This document shows, in pieces, positions 55,621 through 64,000 of a DNA stretch of 64,000 bases; position 1 is the stretch's first letter, and every line of letters begins with the position of its first letter. Source of the stretch: an uncultured Bacteroidales bacterium (GTDB lineage Bacteria; Bacteroidota; Bacteroidia; Bacteroidales; P3). The notes under the pieces were generated by a model. The model was not told the DNA's origin, did not search any database, and was given only the letters and a program-made list of their open reading frames with translations. The position numbers and the translations under genes were made by a program. Where the stretch lies: assembly GCA_947167075.1 (NCBI GenBank), contig CAMVGR010000003.1, forward strand, positions 62,001-126,000. The letters are read 5' to 3'.

Positions 55621-56769
55621 TCATAGCCGTCGCCCCAATTTGGGCAACATAGAGGCCATCCACCCCATATAGTCGCCGTCCATAATGTGTCGGCGAGCTT
55701 CTTTCACTAGCCAAAGATAGAAGTGCAGGTTGGAGATTGAACAGATTTGCAATCCTAGTATCTCTTCTGCTTTAATAAGGTGGTGAAGGTATGCCAGGGT
55801 ATAGTCTGTGGCGAACATAGGGCGATCGTCGTTTGCCCCGTTCACCCACTTGGCTACGCTCTCGAAACAGTCTTCCCACTTTTTGTTCTTGATATTGATC
55901 GTACCTTCCGGAGTGAAGAGCAGGCCGTTACGTCCATTGCGGGTAGGCATCACACAGTCGAACATGTCCACTCCACGAGCAATGGCTTCGAGCAGGTTTT
56001 GCGGGGTGCCAACTCCCATTAGGTAGCGAGGTCTGTCGGTGGGCAAAATGGCGTTCACCACCTCGATCATCTCATACATCACATCGGTTGGCTCTCCCAC
56101 AGCCAATCCACCGATGGCGCACCCCTCGGGCTCTTTACTGGCGATGTATTCTGCACTGCGGCGTCGCAGGTCGGCAAAGCGGCATCCTTGCACAATGGGG
56201 AAGAGTGCCTGGTGGTATCCGTACAATGGTTCGGTCTCGTTGAAGCGTGCTATGCAGCGATCCAGCCATCGGTGGGTCAGTTCCATACTGTTTTTGGCAT
56301 AGCGGTAGTCGGCATCTCCAGGGGCACACTCGTCGAAAGCCATCATGATGTCGGCCCCTATGATGCGTTCTATATCCATCACCCCCTCAGGTGTAAACAG
56401 GTGTCTACTTCCGTCTATATGGCTTCTAAAGGTGCAGCCTTCCTCTTTTATCTTGCGGTTTTCTGCAAGAGAGAACACTTGGAAGCCCCCACTGTCGGTC
56501 AGAAGAGGGCGATCCCATCCGTTGAAACGGTGCAGTCCACCTGCCTTTTGCAGCACATCGCATCCTGGCCGAAGATACAGATGGTAGGTGTTGCCAAGAA
56601 TGATTTGCGCTCCTATGTTGTCTTTCAGCTCCTGCTGGTGTACTGCCTTCACACTCCCGGCTGTCCCCACGGGCATGAATATGGGTGTCTCGATGTCTCC
56701 ATGATCGGTATGGATCGTAGCGGCACGGGCATCTCCGCAGCGGGCCTGGAGGTTGAATTTTAGTGACAT
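55621..56769 (-). CDS. tgt: Queuine tRNA-ribosyltransferase lacking the zinc cysteines
   Basis: Tgt exchanges guanine 34 of tRNA-Asp/Asn/His/Tyr for a queuine precursor. Catalytic residues are kept: D92 (LLTDSGGFQVFS) and nucleophile D271 (MFDCVMPTRNGRNG). The usual C-terminal zinc site, CxCxxC followed by His, is replaced. The aligned region before AYLHHL reads DRPMFATDYTL, so D315, P317 and A320 stand where the three Cys would be, while the His is kept. 382 residues. Whether this is lineage-wide in Bacteroidota I cannot tell from the window. Confidence 0.95.
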   Translation of the reverse strand: MSLKFNLQARCGDARAATIHTDHGDIETPIFMPVGTAGSVKAVHQQELKDNIGAQIILGNTYHLYLRPGCDVLQKAGGLHRFNGWDRPLLTDSGGFQVFSLAENRKIKEEGCTFRSHIDGSRHLFTPEGVMDIERIIGADIMMAFDECAPGDADYRYAKNSMELTHRWLDRCIARFNETEPLYGYHQALFPIVQGCRFADLRRRSAEYIASKEPEGCAIGGLAVGEPTDVMYEMIEVVNAILPTDRPRYLMGVGTPQNLLEAIARGVDMFDCVMPTRNGRNGLLFTPEGTINIKNKKWEDCFESVAKWVNGANDDRPMFATDYTLAYLHHLIKAEEILGLQICSISNLHFYLWLVKEARRHIMDGDYMGWMASMLPKLGRRL

Positions 56770-56841
56770 GCTTTTAGTCGTATTTGTTGTTGCTTATTTC
56801 TTTAAGAACGTTATGGTTGCCATTTTATTTGCTCGTGTCGT

Positions 56842-56879
56842 AAAAAAAATCCCCTCTTGTCTGATGTCGAGAGGGGATT
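56842..56879 (-). terminator. Rho-independent terminator of atpD-atpC
   Basis: Stem AATCCCCTC / GAGGGGATT (9 bp, 13-nt loop). On the minus strand it is followed by eight T. It isolates atpDC from tgt. Confidence 0.92.
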
Positions 56880-56907
56880 CTTAATTTCGTAGAATAACTA
56901 TGAACAA

Positions 56908-57144
56908 CTATTGCACAAGGATTGTTAGGTCGTTGTGCTGGCCTTTGGCCACGCCACCCCTTACAGGGAAGGTGTGTTCTTTGTCGTCTGCGTCGATAAG
57001 GCGGAGTGTACCCCGCTTGAGCGACGAGATGATGGGAGCATGCCTGTCGAGGATTTCGAAAAGTCCACCCGTGCCTGGCAACTGTACCAGTTTGGCTTCT
57101 CCATCATACAGGATGCTATCTGGCTTGGTGATTGTGACTTTCAT
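56908..57144 (-). CDS. atpC: F1Fo ATP synthase epsilon subunit (short form)
   Basis: 78 residues (MKVTITKPDSILYDGEAKLVQLPGTGG and HAPIISSLKRGTLRL), which cover only the N-terminal beta-sandwich that binds the gamma/c-ring. The C-terminal helical hairpin, which inhibits ATP hydrolysis in longer epsilons, is absent. It follows atpD by 9 bp. Confidence 0.93.
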   Translation of the reverse strand: MKVTITKPDSILYDGEAKLVQLPGTGGLFEILDRHAPIISSLKRGTLRLIDADDKEHTFPVRGGVAKGQHNDLTILVQ

Positions 57145-57153
57145 AGGGGGGCA

Positions 57154-58701
<1,548 letters not shown>

Positions 58702-58894
58702 CATATATTTTTTTATTCTGTAAAAAAAAAATCCATACAGGTTCTATTTTTAACATTTTCGTTTTTTGATGATGGGTGTCGGCGGTTTGGAAGAAATGGT
58801 GCGTGCGATAGTTATTCGACTGTTTATCAAACTGTCTACGACGATTCTTCGCTGCAAGCGGCATGTGGATGGGGCGGGAGTGGTACGTGCCGTC

Positions 58895-58949
58895 ACGGTG
58901 CATCTACGGTTCATCTACGGTGCATGTACGGAGGAAGTACGGTGCAGAC
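58895..58949 (+). repeat. Repeat site F: five 11-bp units
   Basis: ACGGTGCATCT, ACGGTTCATCT, ACGGTGCATGT, ACGGAGGAAGT, ACGGTGCAGAC. A 4-bp hairpin CGTG/CACG (58886-58897) overlaps the first unit. Lies between truB and atpD (both minus), in the opposite orientation to these genes; the rest of this 355-bp gap is empty. Confidence 0.85.
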
Positions 58950-59011
58950 ACGTCCTATGTATTGAGTATTAGTGCTTTAAGTAGTTGTTGTGGTAGCTTA
59001 CGGGCTGATAA

Positions 59012-59833
59012 TCAGGACAAAAAGCTTGCCACTTGGTCGAGCTGTAGGGCTTGCTCGATGTGGTATTGACCTACCTGTTCGCGACGCAGGGCACTGAGGA
59101 AGGCTCCGCTGCCTATGGCTTCGCCAAAGTCGCGGGCAAGCGAGCGGATGTATGTCCCTTTTCCACAGTGGATACGAAAGTCGGCTTGTGGCAGGTGGGG
59201 CGGCACTTCTCCCTGTGGGTTGTCGTAGAGGTGTGGTGCTTTGACGGGGGCATCGGAGGGCTTTGTGGCACATTGTGTGCCGACCTCGGCAGGGCTATCT
59301 TCGGTGTGGTTGGGATCTCCCTCCCTGAAAGAGGTGATGTCGAATCCATACACCTCGACCGCTTTGGGCTGGATGGTGATCGACGGATCGTCGCGACGGG
59401 CATATTCGTATGCACGCTGGCCGTCGATTTTAACGGCACTGAACATGGGCGGAACCTGAAGAATGGTGCCGACAAAACGGCGTGAGGTTTGTTCCAGAAG
59501 GGTGGGGGTGATGTGCTTGTAAGGATAGTGGTAGTCGATGGCTTGCTCCAAATCGAAGCAGGGGGTGGTGGCCCCGAAGACAAAGGTGCCTGTATACACC
59601 TTGTCGCCGTCTTGCAGTTCGGCTATTCTTTTGGTGGCCTTCCCCAGACAGACGAGCAAAAGTCCGGTGGCCAGCGGGTCGAGGGTGCCAGCATGTCCTA
59701 TCTTAAACTTTTTAAGGCCATAGACATTGCGTACTATAGCCTTAACTTTGTTCACCACCTGGAACGATGTCCATTGGCGGGGTTTGTCGATAGGTAGGAC
59801 AAGGCCTGCCTGCAGCTGTTCGATGCTGAACAT
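59012..59833 (-). CDS. truB: tRNA pseudouridine55 synthase
   Basis: Makes pseudouridine 55 in the T loop of tRNAs. The catalytic Asp is D52 in GHAGTLDPLATGLL. VPPMFSAVKIDGQRAYEYAR and the late CGKGTYIRSLARDFG are conserved. I start at the ATG at 59833, which overlaps the uppP stop by one base; upstream in-frame codons lie inside uppP. 273 residues, with an extra polar stretch of about 45 residues (171-216) between two conserved strands that is absent from compact TruBs. Confidence 0.95.
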   Translation of the reverse strand: MFSIEQLQAGLVLPIDKPRQWTSFQVVNKVKAIVRNVYGLKKFKIGHAGTLDPLATGLLLVCLGKATKRIAELQDGDKVYTGTFVFGATTPCFDLEQAIDYHYPYKHITPTLLEQTSRRFVGTILQVPPMFSAVKIDGQRAYEYARRDDPSITIQPKAVEVYGFDITSFREGDPNHTEDSPAEVGTQCATKPSDAPVKAPHLYDNPQGEVPPHLPQADFRIHCGKGTYIRSLARDFGEAIGSGAFLSALRREQVGQYHIEQALQLDQVASFLS

Positions 59834-60639
59834 CAGAGCACGTAGGGGAGGATGATGGTGAGGGTGCCTACCACTGCACAATACACAGCAAACCATATCA
59901 GTTTGCCACGCTTCACAATGTTGATCATCCATTTGCAGGCCAGGCATCCGCAGACGAAGGCTGCGAGGAAGCCAATGGCCAGCGATAGCGGTGGCAGACC
60001 GGCCATGGCTTGGCTAACGCCCATCTCGGCAATGTCTTTCACATCGAGCAATGCTTCGCCAAGTATGGGGGGGATCACCATCAGAAACGAGAATTGTGCT
60101 AGGCGCTCTTTTTTGTTGCCCAGCAGCAGGCCGGTGGCAATGGTGCTACCCGAACGCGACAGGCCTGGCAGTACGGCGAGGGCTTGGGCGATGCCTATGA
60201 TGAAGGCGTGCAGGGGCGAGATGTTTTCGCGTTGGCGAGGTTTGGCGAAGAAGCTGAAGGCCAACAGCGAAGCCGTCACCAGCAGGCAGATGCCTACTAC
60301 TAGTAGTCCACTTCCGAAAATGGTCTCGACTTTGTCTTTGAAGAATAGGCCTACGATGCCAACGGGAATCATGGAAATGAGGATGTTGACAATGTATCGT
60401 GTACCCTCGTTCCATTTCCATTTGAAGAGGTCGGTGAAGAGCCACACTATCTCTTTCCAAAGGATTACGATGGTGCTGAGTACGGTTGCAACATGTACGG
60501 CGACTGTAAAAGTGAGGTTCTCTTCGCCGTTGAGCCCAAAGAGATTGGCACCGATGGCGAGATGGCCGCTGGAGCTGACGGGCAGATATTCGGTCAGTCC
60601 CTGAATGATACCCAGTATTAGTGCTTCAAACCACTCCAT
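59833..60639 (-). CDS. uppP: Undecaprenyl-diphosphatase
   Basis: Recycles the lipid carrier undecaprenyl diphosphate for peptidoglycan and polysaccharide synthesis; confers bacitracin tolerance. 268 residues, about eight TM segments. The BacA motifs [16 protein letters not shown] (with catalytic E) and [11 protein letters not shown] are intact. Lies 2 bp after the DUF3098 gene. Confidence 0.97.
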   Translation of the reverse strand: MEWFEALILGIIQGLTEYLPVSSSGHLAIGANLFGLNGEENLTFTVAVHVATVLSTIVILWKEIVWLFTDLFKWKWNEGTRYIVNILISMIPVGIVGLFFKDKVETIFGSGLLVVGICLLVTASLLAFSFFAKPRQRENISPLHAFIIGIAQALAVLPGLSRSGSTIATGLLLGNKKERLAQFSFLMVIPPILGEALLDVKDIAEMGVSQAMAGLPPLSLAIGFLAAFVCGCLACKWMINIVKRGKLIWFAVYCAVVGTLTIILPYVL

Positions 60640-60641
60640 GT

Positions 60642-60887
60642 TTACTTCTTGCCTTTATACAGTATAGCTACTATTTCCACTACAAATCCCAGCATGATAA
60701 GGATTGGGGCCCACACCAGGCGCCGGCTGTCGAACATGGCGGGATTGAACACATTGGGGTCGTCCGAACCGCCGCCGCTAAGGAGTATGTATCCTATCGC
60801 CAGCAGCACGATGCCAGCTCCCATCAGTATGTAGTTGATTTTGTTAAACGACAGGTCGAATTGGGGGTTATTCTCGTTTTTTTCCAT
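60642..60887 (-). CDS. DUF3098 small membrane protein
   Basis: 81 residues with two TM segments (19-38 and 58-76) and a conserved core [23 protein letters not shown] then [18 protein letters not shown]. The family sits between ftsX and uppP in Bacteroidota, as here, suggesting a role in division or envelope assembly, but its function is unknown. Start at 60887 (MEKNENNPQ); an upstream in-frame ATG lies inside ftsX. Confidence 0.85.
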   Translation of the reverse strand: MEKNENNPQFDLSFNKINYILMGAGIVLLAIGYILLSGGGSDDPNVFNPAMFDSRRLVWAPILIMLGFVVEIVAILYKGKK

Positions 60888-60895
60888 AATAGATA

Positions 60896-61753
60896 TTATT
60901 GATTCTTGGTTACATAACGTCGAACTGTGACTGCAGTTGAAAGGTAAGACACTAGTATGCCTGCCACTACCAGTACCACACTGATTGCGGCATACCATAG
61001 ATAGTGTTCGGATGCTAGCAGAGGCAGCTCGAACTGGTTGCTAAAGGCCCACAGGGTGACGAAGGTGAGTGCGGATGCGATAATGCCACCAATGGCACCG
61101 TAGAGCACGCTGCGCCAAAGGAAGGGGCGACTGATGAACGAAGTCGTGGCACCCACCATCCGCATGGTGGCGATGGCTTCGCGGCGACCATAAATGGCGA
61201 TCCGGATAAGGCTGGCGATGAGGACGATGGTGATAATGAGAAGAAGTATCACGAATACGATAAGAAACCACGACAGCTTGTAGAACACTTCTCGTAGTTC
61301 GCTGACCACATTCTCCTGGTATGCCACACCGGTCACACCCTCCATGTGCCCTACACGGTCGCAGAATTGGTCGAGGATTTCTGTGGAATTGTCAGGCAAT
61401 AGGCTGACATTGAAGTTCACCATCAGTGAGGGATAGAGGGGATTGTATCCGATAAAGCCGACGAAATCCTCACCCAGATCTTCGCTGAAGATGTCGGCAG
61501 CCTTTTGCTTGGATATATAGTCTACATGTTTGACATACGGCATCCTTTCCACATCGGCCAATCGACAGAGAGCTAGAGAGTCTGTAACATCAGGTGAAAG
61601 ATCCACCTTGTATGTGATGCGCTCCTGTGCGTCGTGCGTTAGGCGGAAGGAATGGTATTCTATGCAAAGCAGAAGACCCAGCATGAAAAGCACCAAGGTG
61701 ATGCCTAACACCGTAGTGCCATGTGTCCCCCACAGATTTACCTTGTTGCTCAT
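60896..61753 (-). CDS. ftsX: Cell-division protein FtsX
   Basis: The permease-like partner of FtsE that activates septal murein hydrolases. 285 residues. One N-terminal TM (16-30), an extracytoplasmic domain (about 45-160), and three C-terminal TMs with the FtsX permease signature (GRREAIATMRMVGATTSFISRPF). FtsE is not adjacent. First gene of ftsX-DUF3098-uppP-truB; it starts 3 bp after the dnaN stop. Confidence 0.92.
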   Translation of the reverse strand: MSNKVNLWGTHGTTVLGITLVLFMLGLLLCIEYHSFRLTHDAQERITYKVDLSPDVTDSLALCRLADVERMPYVKHVDYISKQKAADIFSEDLGEDFVGFIGYNPLYPSLMVNFNVSLLPDNSTEILDQFCDRVGHMEGVTGVAYQENVVSELREVFYKLSWFLIVFVILLLIITIVLIASLIRIAIYGRREAIATMRMVGATTSFISRPFLWRSVLYGAIGGIIASALTFVTLWAFSNQFELPLLASEHYLWYAAISVVLVVAGILVSYLSTAVTVRRYVTKNQ

Positions 61754-61756
61754 GTC

Positions 61757-62902
61757 TTAGTTGGCCAACATGACTGGCATTACAAGCATCAGGATGTCGT
61801 CGTTGCGATCGCTGTCTTCTTCGGTATAGTATGGGAATATGATACCGGCACGCGAAGGGTGAGATAGCTCGATGAGGACCTGCTCGCTTTCGAGATTGTT
61901 GAGCATCTCCGTAAGGAACTTGGCGTTGAAACCGATGTCCATACTATCGCCCTCGTATTGGCAGGGGATGGTCTCATGAGCATTGTTGGAGAACTCAATG
62001 TCTTCTGCCGATATAACGATGTGGTCGTTACTGATGCTGAGGCGTACTTGGCGTGTGGCTTCGCTAGCAAAGAGGCTGACACGGCGCAATGTGTTTAGGA
62101 ACGACACGCGATCGAGTATCAACTTGTTCGGGTTGTCTTTAGGTATGGCTGCCTCGTAGTTGGGATAGCGTCCATCCACCAAGCGGCATACGATGAACAT
62201 GTTGTCGAACGACAAGAAGAGGTTCGTATTGTTATATTCCAACTGTATCTCGGAATCTTCCTTATGAGCGGCTAGGATATTCTTGACAATGGTGATAGGC
62301 TTTTTGGGCAGAATGAAGTTGGTACTCTCGTCGCTTTGTACGTCTTTGCGACGGTAGCGTACCAGTTTGTGTGCATCTGTTGCGACGAAGGTGATTCCGT
62401 CGGGTGTCATCTCACAGAAGATGCCGCTCATCTGTTGGTGCATTTCGTCGTTGCTGGTGGCAAAAACGGTCTTGTTGATGGCCTCCACCAAGGCATTGCT
62501 GCCGATGGTGACTTTGTTTACGCTCTCTTTGACGGGCATCGAGGGGTAGGTGGCTGCATCCATTCCGACCAGTTTGTACTGGCCTTCTCCGCTTGTGATT
62601 TCGACAGAGAATGTGGTAGTATCAATATTAAACGTCAGTGGTACATCGTCAAAAGTCTTCAATACGTCGAGCAGCATCTTGCTGGGGATGGCTACTGCCT
62701 CGGGCTGGTCTATTCGCGGGGTCTGCACCTCTATCTGTGCTACTAGGGTGGTGCTAAGGTCTGTGGTCTTCACTGTCAGTTTGTTTTCTTCCAACAGGAA
62801 GTGGAAACAGCCGATTATCGGCATGGTGTTGTTGCTTGCAATTACACCGCTAAGCGATTGCAACTGCTTGAGAAACTGTTGACTATTAACTATAAAATTC
62901 AT
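61757..62902 (-). CDS. dnaN: DNA polymerase III beta subunit (sliding clamp)
   Basis: The ring-shaped processivity clamp. MNFIVNSQQFLKQLQSLSGVIASNNTMPIIGCFHF at the N terminus and the C-terminal LVMPVMLAN (equivalent of the 'MPMRL' end) are typical. 381 residues. In many bacteria it is beside dnaA, but here the two are about 41 kb apart. Confidence 0.96.
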   Translation of the reverse strand: MNFIVNSQQFLKQLQSLSGVIASNNTMPIIGCFHFLLEENKLTVKTTDLSTTLVAQIEVQTPRIDQPEAVAIPSKMLLDVLKTFDDVPLTFNIDTTTFSVEITSGEGQYKLVGMDAATYPSMPVKESVNKVTIGSNALVEAINKTVFATSNDEMHQQMSGIFCEMTPDGITFVATDAHKLVRYRRKDVQSDESTNFILPKKPITIVKNILAAHKEDSEIQLEYNNTNLFLSFDNMFIVCRLVDGRYPNYEAAIPKDNPNKLILDRVSFLNTLRRVSLFASEATRQVRLSISNDHIVISAEDIEFSNNAHETIPCQYEGDSMDIGFNAKFLTEMLNNLESEQVLIELSHPSRAGIIFPYYTEEDSDRNDDILMLVMPVMLAN

Positions 62903-62936
62903 ATTGGTGTGTTTTTATTTCTTGATAAATCGGATG

Positions 62937-62944
62937 CAAAATTA
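62937..62944 (-). promoter_or_regulatory. -7 promoter element for dnaN
   Basis: Minus strand TAATTTTG, 34 bp upstream of the dnaN start codon. Confidence 0.6.
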
Positions 62945-62993
62945 CAAATAATTATTCACATAATATGGTATGAAATAGTTTTTTTTTCACACT

Positions 62994-63365
62994 TTAATCA
63001 ACAGACAGTTCTACAAACACACCTTCGGGGAGTTTCTCGTCCCATATCATGGTGCAGTTGGCTCTCGAATACTTCTCGTCCCAATAGAAGGTTCCATGGA
63101 TGTGGTCATTGACCATCAGCCTTTCGTCGGGCTCGTATAGCACTACCAGATTGGACATTTTCTGCCCATCGTCCGACGTAATGGTGCCACCTACTCCTTC
63201 AGGATATATCAATTGTACGACGTAGCCCATATTCTGTTCATATACAATCGATGTGCAGTTGCGACCTCCCACCACGATTCCTTCGAATGCAATCTCTTCA
63301 TGGTGTATGCACGATGTGCTGATCAGTGCCGTCAGCAAAACCAGTAGGTACAGTTTTCTTCTCAT
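62994..63365 (-). CDS. Small putative lipoprotein, unknown function
   Basis: A 123-residue protein. N-terminal MRRKLYLLVLLTALISTSC is a lipoprotein signal (Cys at 19). The mature part is rich in acidic and aromatic residues (VVQLIYPEGVGG, FYWDEKYSRANCTMIWDE). No family recognised. Lies 4 bp after the dapD stop, so likely cotranscribed with it. Confidence 0.75.
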   Translation of the reverse strand: MRRKLYLLVLLTALISTSCIHHEEIAFEGIVVGGRNCTSIVYEQNMGYVVQLIYPEGVGGTITSDDGQKMSNLVVLYEPDERLMVNDHIHGTFYWDEKYSRANCTMIWDEKLPEGVFVELSVD

Positions 63366-63369
63366 AAGG

Positions 63370-64000
63370 CTAAAATAATCTAAGTGCTTCGTTCAACGAT
63401 GTCTTCTTGTCGGTGCTCTCTTTTCGCTGACCAATTATGAGTGCACAGGGTACATTGTAGGTACCTGCAGCAAACGATTTGGGCAGTGTGCCTGGAATGA
63501 CCACGCTTCGAGCAGGTACACGTCCAATGTATGTTTTGGGCTCCGGCCCGGTTACATCCACTATCTTGGTGCTGGCTGTGAGTACGGTGCCGGCCCCTAG
63601 TACGGCATCGTGTTCGACATGGACGCCTTCCACCACGATGCACCGGCTACCTATGAAACAGTGATCTTCGATGATTACTGGCGAGGCCTGGACGGGCTCG
63701 AGCACTCCTCCTAGGCCTACTCCGCCGCTGAGGTGCACATCTTTGCCCACTTGTGCACAGCTACCCACCGTAGCCCATGTGTCCACCATCGTCCCACTAT
63801 CCACATAGGCCCCGATGTTCACATAGCTTGGCATCATTACACTGCCGGGTGCTAGGTAGCTACCATATCTGGCCACTGCTGGTGGCACCACTCTCACCCC
63901 TCTTTCGGCCAAGCCATGCTTGAGTGGAATCTTGTCGTAGTATTCCATCGGGCCTGCCTCGAGGGTCTGCATCCCGCATAGCGGAAAGTAGAGCAATACA
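63370..64000 (-). CDS. dapD: Tetrahydrodipicolinate N-succinyltransferase (5' end beyond window)
   Basis: Succinylates tetrahydrodipicolinate in the lysine/diaminopimelate pathway. The visible 210 residues form the left-handed beta-helix ([43 protein letters not shown]) with the family's [12 protein letters not shown] before it. The start codon lies outside the right edge; an ATG at 63996 is internal. Confidence 0.95.
   Translation of the reverse strand, partial: VLLYFPLCGMQTLEAGPMEYYDKIPLKHGLAERGVRVVPPAVARYGSYLAPGSVMMPSYVNIGAYVDSGTMVDTWATVGSCAQVGKDVHLSGGVGLGGVLEPVQASPVIIEDHCFIGSRCIVVEGVHVEHDAVLGAGTVLTASTKIVDVTGPEPKTYIGRVPARSVVIPGTLPKSFAAGTYNVPCALIIGQRKESTDKKTSLNEALRLF

Overview
This window is bacterial chromosome from the phylum Bacteroidota, most likely order Bacteroidales (Prevotellaceae or a relative). 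The evidence is: promoter -7 elements of the TAnnTTTG type in front of many genes; no obvious Shine-Dalgarno sequences; a BspA-type leucine-rich-repeat protein with a C-terminal domain resembling a type IX secretion sorting signal; GWxTD, DUF3098 and DUF6266 family proteins; an outer-membrane beta-barrel of the PorT-like family; and pyrophosphate-linked glycolytic enzymes. No rRNA, tRNA, CRISPR array, transposase or intact prophage was found.

Layout. 0-8 kb (minus strand): recG (cut by the left edge), coaD, an outer-membrane protein, a fused glycosyltransferase, topA and pdxJ. 8-17 kb: an ABC exporter, a secreted C69 dipeptidase (minus), nadE, and a tight plus-strand run GWxTD protein / LpxL-like acyltransferase / glycosyltransferase. 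17.7-20.8 kb (minus): 2-hydroxyacid dehydrogenase, flavin reductase, dnaA. An AT-rich gap of about 1 kb leads to xerD, then ppdK, pckA, a surface LRR protein and gcvP (plus). 32-35 kb (minus): hutH, a zinc-ribbon protein and a NIF3 protein, divergent from glyA. 36.6-41.4 kb (minus): a DUF6266 protein, a small phage-like protein, alaS and a GroES-like protein. 41.6-47.5 kb (plus): dnaB, PPi-type phosphofructokinase, an EnvC-like protein, lpxH and a GNAT acetyltransferase. 47.5-64 kb (minus): M16 protease, glyS, histidine kinase, LolE-like permease, tpiA, tgt, atpC-atpD, truB-uppP-DUF3098-ftsX, dnaN, a small lipoprotein and dapD (cut by the right edge).

Most of the content is core: replication and recombination (dnaA, dnaB, dnaN, topA, recG, xerD), cell envelope (LpxL, LpxH, UppP, FtsX, EnvC, LolE-like, glycosyltransferases), translation (alaS, glyS, tgt, truB), central carbon metabolism built on PPi/PEP (PFP, PPDK, PckA, TpiA), and glycine/serine C1 metabolism (gcvP, glyA).

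The most unusual signal is a dispersed intergenic repeat family. Six loci (A-F) carry 4-6 direct units of 11 bp (consensus ACGGTGCATGT with position-specific variants in a fixed order). They occur in both orientations and in divergent, convergent and tandem gaps. Two copies extend into a related element of about 150 bp. I cannot match this to a named element. Other notable points are a NAD synthetase whose glutaminase domain has lost the catalytic Glu and Cys, a queuine tRNA-ribosyltransferase lacking the zinc cysteines, an EnvC-type LytM domain lacking its zinc ligands, and a cluster of four-unit 7-8 bp micro-repeats in the pfp-envC-lpxH region, two of which lie inside the lpxH coding sequence.
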